Source: Desulforamulus putei DSM 12395 (GTDB lineage: Bacteria > Bacillota > Desulfotomaculia > Desulfotomaculales > Desulfotomaculaceae). From it: a DNA stretch of 64,000 bases. Where the stretch lies: positions 310,001 through 374,000 of the forward strand of contig NZ_FQUY01000001.1 in NCBI RefSeq assembly GCF_900129195.1, given 5' to 3'. The notes below the pieces were generated by a model. The model saw only the letters and a list, made by a program, of their open reading frames with translations, made no database searches and was not told the origin of the DNA. The translations under genes and the position numbers were made by a program. This document shows positions 61,241 through 64,000 of this stretch, piece by piece (position 1 is the first letter of the stretch; each line of letters begins with the position of its first letter).

Positions 61241-61912
61241 ATGTTCATACAATTAACTGACTGGTCTCCGGTGTTCCTTTCCTTGCGGACGGCTCTCATA
61301 GCAGTTGTAGTTGTTACTATCCTGGGATTGCCCCTATCTCGACTTATGGCTCGCAGGGAATTTCCCGGAAAAGACTTGCTGGAATCGGCCATTACCCTGC
61401 CAATGGTACTGCCGCCTTCGGTTATCGGCTACGGGCTGCTTATATTGATCGGCAAGAACGGTTTACTGGGTAAAGTCCTGAGCGAAATGGGTATTACCAT
61501 CATTTTTACCTGGTGGGCGGCGGCATTGGCGTCCACCGTGGTGGCCTTCCCCCTTATGTACCAGAGCGCCAAAGCGGCTTTTAAAAGCGTGGATATAAGC
61601 TTAGAAAAGGCAGCCAGAACCCTGGGGGCCGGCGAGGTGAGGATTTTCTTTACCATCACGCTTCCCTTGGCCTGGCCGGGAATCCTGGCGGGACTCGTAT
61701 TATCCTTTGCCAGGGCTCTGGGGGAATTTGGTGCTACGTTAATGGTGGCGGGTAACATACCGGGACAGACTCAGACCATACCGGTGGCCATTTTCTTTGC
61801 TGTGGATGCCGGAGATAATGATACCGCCAGAACTCTGGTAACAATCGTGACCATCTTTAGTTTCTTGGTTATTTTCTGGGTTAACCGCTGGGCCAAAAGA
61901 CAAAATTACTAA
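61241..61912 (+). CDS. modB: Molybdate ABC transporter permease
   Basis: A 223-aa inner-membrane permease with about five helices. The EAA loop is EKAARTLGAGEVRIFFTITLP, the contact with ModC. It starts 13 bases after modA and ends 14 bases before modC. It fits the ModB family in size and sequence. Confidence 0.93.
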   Translation: MFIQLTDWSPVFLSLRTALIAVVVVTILGLPLSRLMARREFPGKDLLESAITLPMVLPPSVIGYGLLILIGKNGLLGKVLSEMGITIIFTWWAAALASTVVAFPLMYQSAKAAFKSVDISLEKAARTLGAGEVRIFFTITLPLAWPGILAGLVLSFARALGEFGATLMVAGNIPGQTQTIPVAIFFAVDAGDNDTARTLVTIVTIFSFLVIFWVNRWAKRQNY

Positions 61913-61925
61913 GTGGGTGATAACA

Positions 61926-62597
61926 ATGTTAGAAGCGTCATTCAGGAAAAAATTATGGCATTTCACCCTGGAGATAAAAATAAAATCAGACAATCAAATC
62001 GTGGTACTGTGGGGTCCATCCGGTTCCGGGAAAACAACCGTCTTACACTGCCTGGCCGGCCTGTTTAATCCCTCCTCTGGTAGTATCAGAATTAACGACA
62101 GAATCATCTATTCATCTGAACAAAATATTAATGTCCCTACTCGCTTTCGCAACATTGGTTACCTTTTTCAGGATTACGCCTTATTTCCCCATATGACAGT
62201 GAAGGAAAATGTTTTATACGGTTTGAAAAGCCGCAGTGGAAATAATGCTCTTTCGGCACAAGAACCGATGGAATTGCTTAATTTCTTTGGCGTAGGGCAC
62301 CTCGTGAACCGTTATCCCCGGCAGTTATCGGGCGGGGAAAAACAGCGAGTAGCCCTGGCCAGAGCCCTAGTGGTCCGCCCGGAGTTACTGCTTCTGGACG
62401 AACCTTTCAGTGCTTTAGATAAACGCACCAGGATAAGTTTAAGACATGAATTGAAAAACCTCCACCGAAGATGGCAGATTCCCTTTATACTGGTAACCCA
62501 TGACGAGGAAGAGGCAGAATTCCTTGGGGACGAAATTATTTCTTTAGAAAAAGGGAAATCTAAAAAGATAAACCTTTTAAGAACCACCCGTTCCTGA
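61926..62597 (+). CDS. modC: Molybdate ABC transporter ATP-binding protein, short form
   Basis: A 223-aa ATPase: Walker A GPSGSGKTT, Q-loop FQDYALFPHM, signature SGGEKQRVALARAL, Walker B LLLLDEPFSALD, H-loop VTHDEEEAEFLG. It ends soon after, so the C-terminal Mop/TOBE oxyanion-sensing domain of many ModC proteins is absent. The ATG at 61926 follows GGGTGAT. Transport without Mop feedback is possible; regulation may rely on the riboswitch instead. Confidence 0.9.
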   Translation: MLEASFRKKLWHFTLEIKIKSDNQIVVLWGPSGSGKTTVLHCLAGLFNPSSGSIRINDRIIYSSEQNINVPTRFRNIGYLFQDYALFPHMTVKENVLYGLKSRSGNNALSAQEPMELLNFFGVGHLVNRYPRQLSGGEKQRVALARALVVRPELLLLDEPFSALDKRTRISLRHELKNLHRRWQIPFILVTHDEEEAEFLGDEIISLEKGKSKKINLLRTTRS

Positions 62598-62696
62598 GTT
62601 TGTCTACAACCTGACCTTTTTCTTGGAAATTTTTATTAAAAAAAGGATTTTTAAATATCTATAGAATACAATCATAACAAAAAACCTTTATTTTTA

Positions 62697-62800
62697 CCTT
62701 CGAGCCCTGGAACCTGTGACATCATGGTATGGTTCCCCGGCCGACAGGGTTTACCTGGAAGCGGGTAAGCCTCCCCCTTTGGAAGGGATCGATCATAGTG
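62697..62800 (+). ncRNA. Third Moco/Tuco-type riboswitch copy, without a downstream gene
   Basis: P2 GGAACC (62709-62714)/GGTTCC with TAT before the 3' arm, CCGACAGGGTTTACC, TGGAA-GCGGGTAAGCCTCCC and GGAAGGGA. All core motifs of the tupA and modA leaders are repeated in order. No gene starts before a terminator at 62922. It may have lost its gene, or it may be an independent regulatory RNA. Confidence 0.7.
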
Positions 62801-62921
62801 AAGAGGCGAATTTGGTAGGCCACCACTGAAAAAAGGTAACTTGTCCAGGCACAGACGGTTCATTTTTCAGCTACCCTGGAGGAAAATAAAGTTTGTACAA
62901 TGAATAATATTTGAGACTGAA

Positions 62922-62957
62922 AAGGACGACATCACTTCAGAAGTCGTCTTTCTTTTT
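62922..62957 (+). terminator. Terminator after the third riboswitch
   Basis: AAGGACGAC (62922-62930) pairs with GTCGTCTTT (62943-62951), followed by CTTTTTT. A GGAGG at 62878-62882 precedes only four or five codons before a stop. The 62958-63148 stretch is AT-rich and empty. Confidence 0.7.
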
Positions 62958-63148
62958 TATATTAATACGTAAGGGAGATTAGCTAAAGAAGCATAGCCCT
63001 TTTTGAAAAAAGTCTGAGAATTCGAACAGCTCACTGCCTGATTTTGAGAAAATAAAAATTTTATGTACCAAAAGGGTAATAATAACATATATTGAAACAA
63101 AATTATTAATTAACTATATGAGATATTTTGATATTTATTATTCAGTAG

Positions 63149-63411
63149 TTATGCAGTTTCAGGATAATAATCCCAATTCCATAACCTGGGTTCTAAAGAT
63201 TGTGGCCACTTAGCATTTTGATTTACAGAACTTGCATGATTAACTAGGCCGCAAATGTAGGCAAAAGCTAGAAGCCACGCTGAAATACCGGAGTGTTTGC
63301 GTATTCCAGACTGGGAAAACAGCAGAGACAGGTCAAACAAATCCCAGATTGACTTGAGTACCGGAATTCCGGCACCTTGACCGTGATCCTTTTTCTCAAA
63401 AGTCGGTTTAC
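63149..63411 (-). pseudogene. Transposase N-terminal fragment (IS4-like)
   Basis: The minus strand reads KPTFEKKDHGQGAGIPVLKS then IWDLFDLSLLFSQSGIRKHSG then ISAWLLAFAYICGLVNH, a pattern found at the N-terminus of IS4-type transposases. Coding ends without the catalytic domain. The fragment's inner end abuts the JetA-like relic, so the element probably inserted there and then decayed. Confidence 0.65.
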
Positions 63412-63786
63412 ACAGCTGCGTAAATTAAGAGAACTCCAATGGATTGATGTGGAAGTGCGGGACAATTTCCGACAGTATATCGTAATCCCTCACTACAGCA
63501 GTCGCATAATGGCCGTATTAAAGTAATTATGTGAGGAACGGTCAGTTGAATACCAGCGTTTTGCCTTTGTTACCTATCAACTGCTAACGGGAGAAGAAGC
63601 CAAACAGCGTCCCAGTTTTGCCATTCTGGAAACAGATAGGATGACCCAACAGTTTCTGGAAGAATTAAGAGTGTGGTCAACAATATGAAGTACCATATGG
63701 AGCAAGTGGCAGGTAAAGCCACCGTCCAGGAAGTGTTGGACCATCATTTTGACGAATATAAAGCTAAAATTGTGGATCGCAGCTAT
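63398..63786 (+). pseudogene. Decayed JetA-like gene of a Wadjet-type defence system
   Basis: The plus strand encodes LRKLRELQWIDVEVRDNFRQ, then a stop codon (TAA at 63524-63526), then in the same frame VEYQRFAFVTYQLLTG, KQRPSFAILETDRMTQQFLEEL. A 1-nt frameshift near 63684 leads to MKYHMEQVAGKATVQEVLDH and FDEYKAKIVDRSY. These blocks resemble JetA, the kleisin-like subunit of type I Wadjet (SMC-type) plasmid defence. The 5' end is removed by the IS fragment. Identification is from remembered family sequence. Confidence 0.5.
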
Positions 63787-64000
63787 CAAACCGTATTATT
63801 GCTGTGGGCGATTACCGGTTCCAGGCTGTTGGAACTGGTCCGACTGGCCTCTCACTATAAACTTCTGGAGCCGTTGGATGGTGACGTCCGTTCGGACGAG
63901 TACCGGTTTCGCCTGTTTCATACCTTGTTGCACGCCATCGATGCCGATCAAATAGAGCAATTACACGAAAAAATCCTGCGCTATGAAGCAGGCAACGAAG
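63787..64000 (+). CDS. Unrecognised reading frame running off the window
   Basis: The frame open at the end of the JetA-like relic continues as a plausible protein (LLLWAITGSRLLELVRLASH, SDEYRFRLFHTLLHAIDADQ) to the window edge. It is not JetA sequence as I recall it, so a deletion junction near 63786 may fuse JetA to another gene. No start or stop is visible here. Confidence 0.3.

Overview
This 64 kb window looks like chromosome from an anaerobic, endospore-forming Firmicute of the Peptococcaceae/Desulfotomaculum type. The reasons are a GerA/GerB/GerC germinant-receptor operon, a SpoVM peptide gene, SpoVB, an alpha/beta-type spore protein, ferredoxin-dependent oxidoreductases, a glycyl-radical enzyme, an [FeFe]-hydrogenase-like protein, tungstate and molybdate uptake genes, strong AGGAGG ribosome sites and many TTG/GTG starts. 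Identifications rest on motifs and remembered family features; no database search was run.

Layout. 1-5.0 kb: end of a 2-oxoacid:ferredoxin oxidoreductase operon (korA tail, korB, korC), then a glycyl-radical enzyme very like trans-4-hydroxy-L-proline dehydratase (HypD) with its activase. 5.1-10.4 kb: membrane gene and gerABC followed by a 56-codon two-helix gene that may be a germinant-receptor D subunit. 10.4-16.1 kb: RQC/HEAT protein, thioredoxin reductase, then a two-gene unit (SMC/TrlF-like ATPase plus HEAT-wHTH protein) on its own strong promoter. 16.1-19 kb: structured RNA region, a ComK-like gene, sucCD-like genes. 19-26 kb: UPF0173 hydrolase, cyclophilin, a REP-like inverted repeat, DnaQ-DinG helicase, pssA, spoVM, sensor kinase. 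26-33 kb: radical SAM protein, CopA/CopZ, a thioredoxin-reductase-like flavoprotein lacking NADPH motifs, acetyltransferase, TPR protein. 33.5-37.4 kb: 7-deazaguanine operon queD-queC-DUF366-queE-folE followed by a small protein and surE. 37.4-46 kb: SASP, SpoVB, EF-G-like GTPase, tRNA-Trp, coiled-coil protein, hydrogenase-like protein, ddl. 46-56.9 kb: UPF0182 protein, orphan amino-acid-type binding protein, phosphofructokinase, ComFB, glycosyltransferase, ornithine-type decarboxylase and small unknowns. 57-64 kb: accessory region with a zinc-finger gene, CBS and transposase remnants, TupA, ModABC, three copies of one Moco/Tuco-type riboswitch, and at the right edge an IS fragment beside a decayed JetA-like (Wadjet) gene.

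How the parts fit. Oxyanion uptake (TupA, ModABC) would supply the cofactors of anaerobic metalloenzymes and is controlled by Moco/Tuco-type RNA. CopA/CopZ handle copper beside a redox flavoprotein. queDCE with folE make the queuosine precursor. Spore functions (germination, coat, cortex, DNA protection) are dispersed. A ComK-like regulator and ComFB hint at competence-type regulation.

Several genes are below 60 codons: the 2-TM ger gene, SpoVM, the SASP, a 55-aa protein and a 37-aa membrane peptide. The best candidate for an undescribed system is the ATPase/HEAT-wHTH pair at 13.4-16.05 kb; next are the ComK-like gene behind a possible c-di-GMP-type leader and the orphan third riboswitch.
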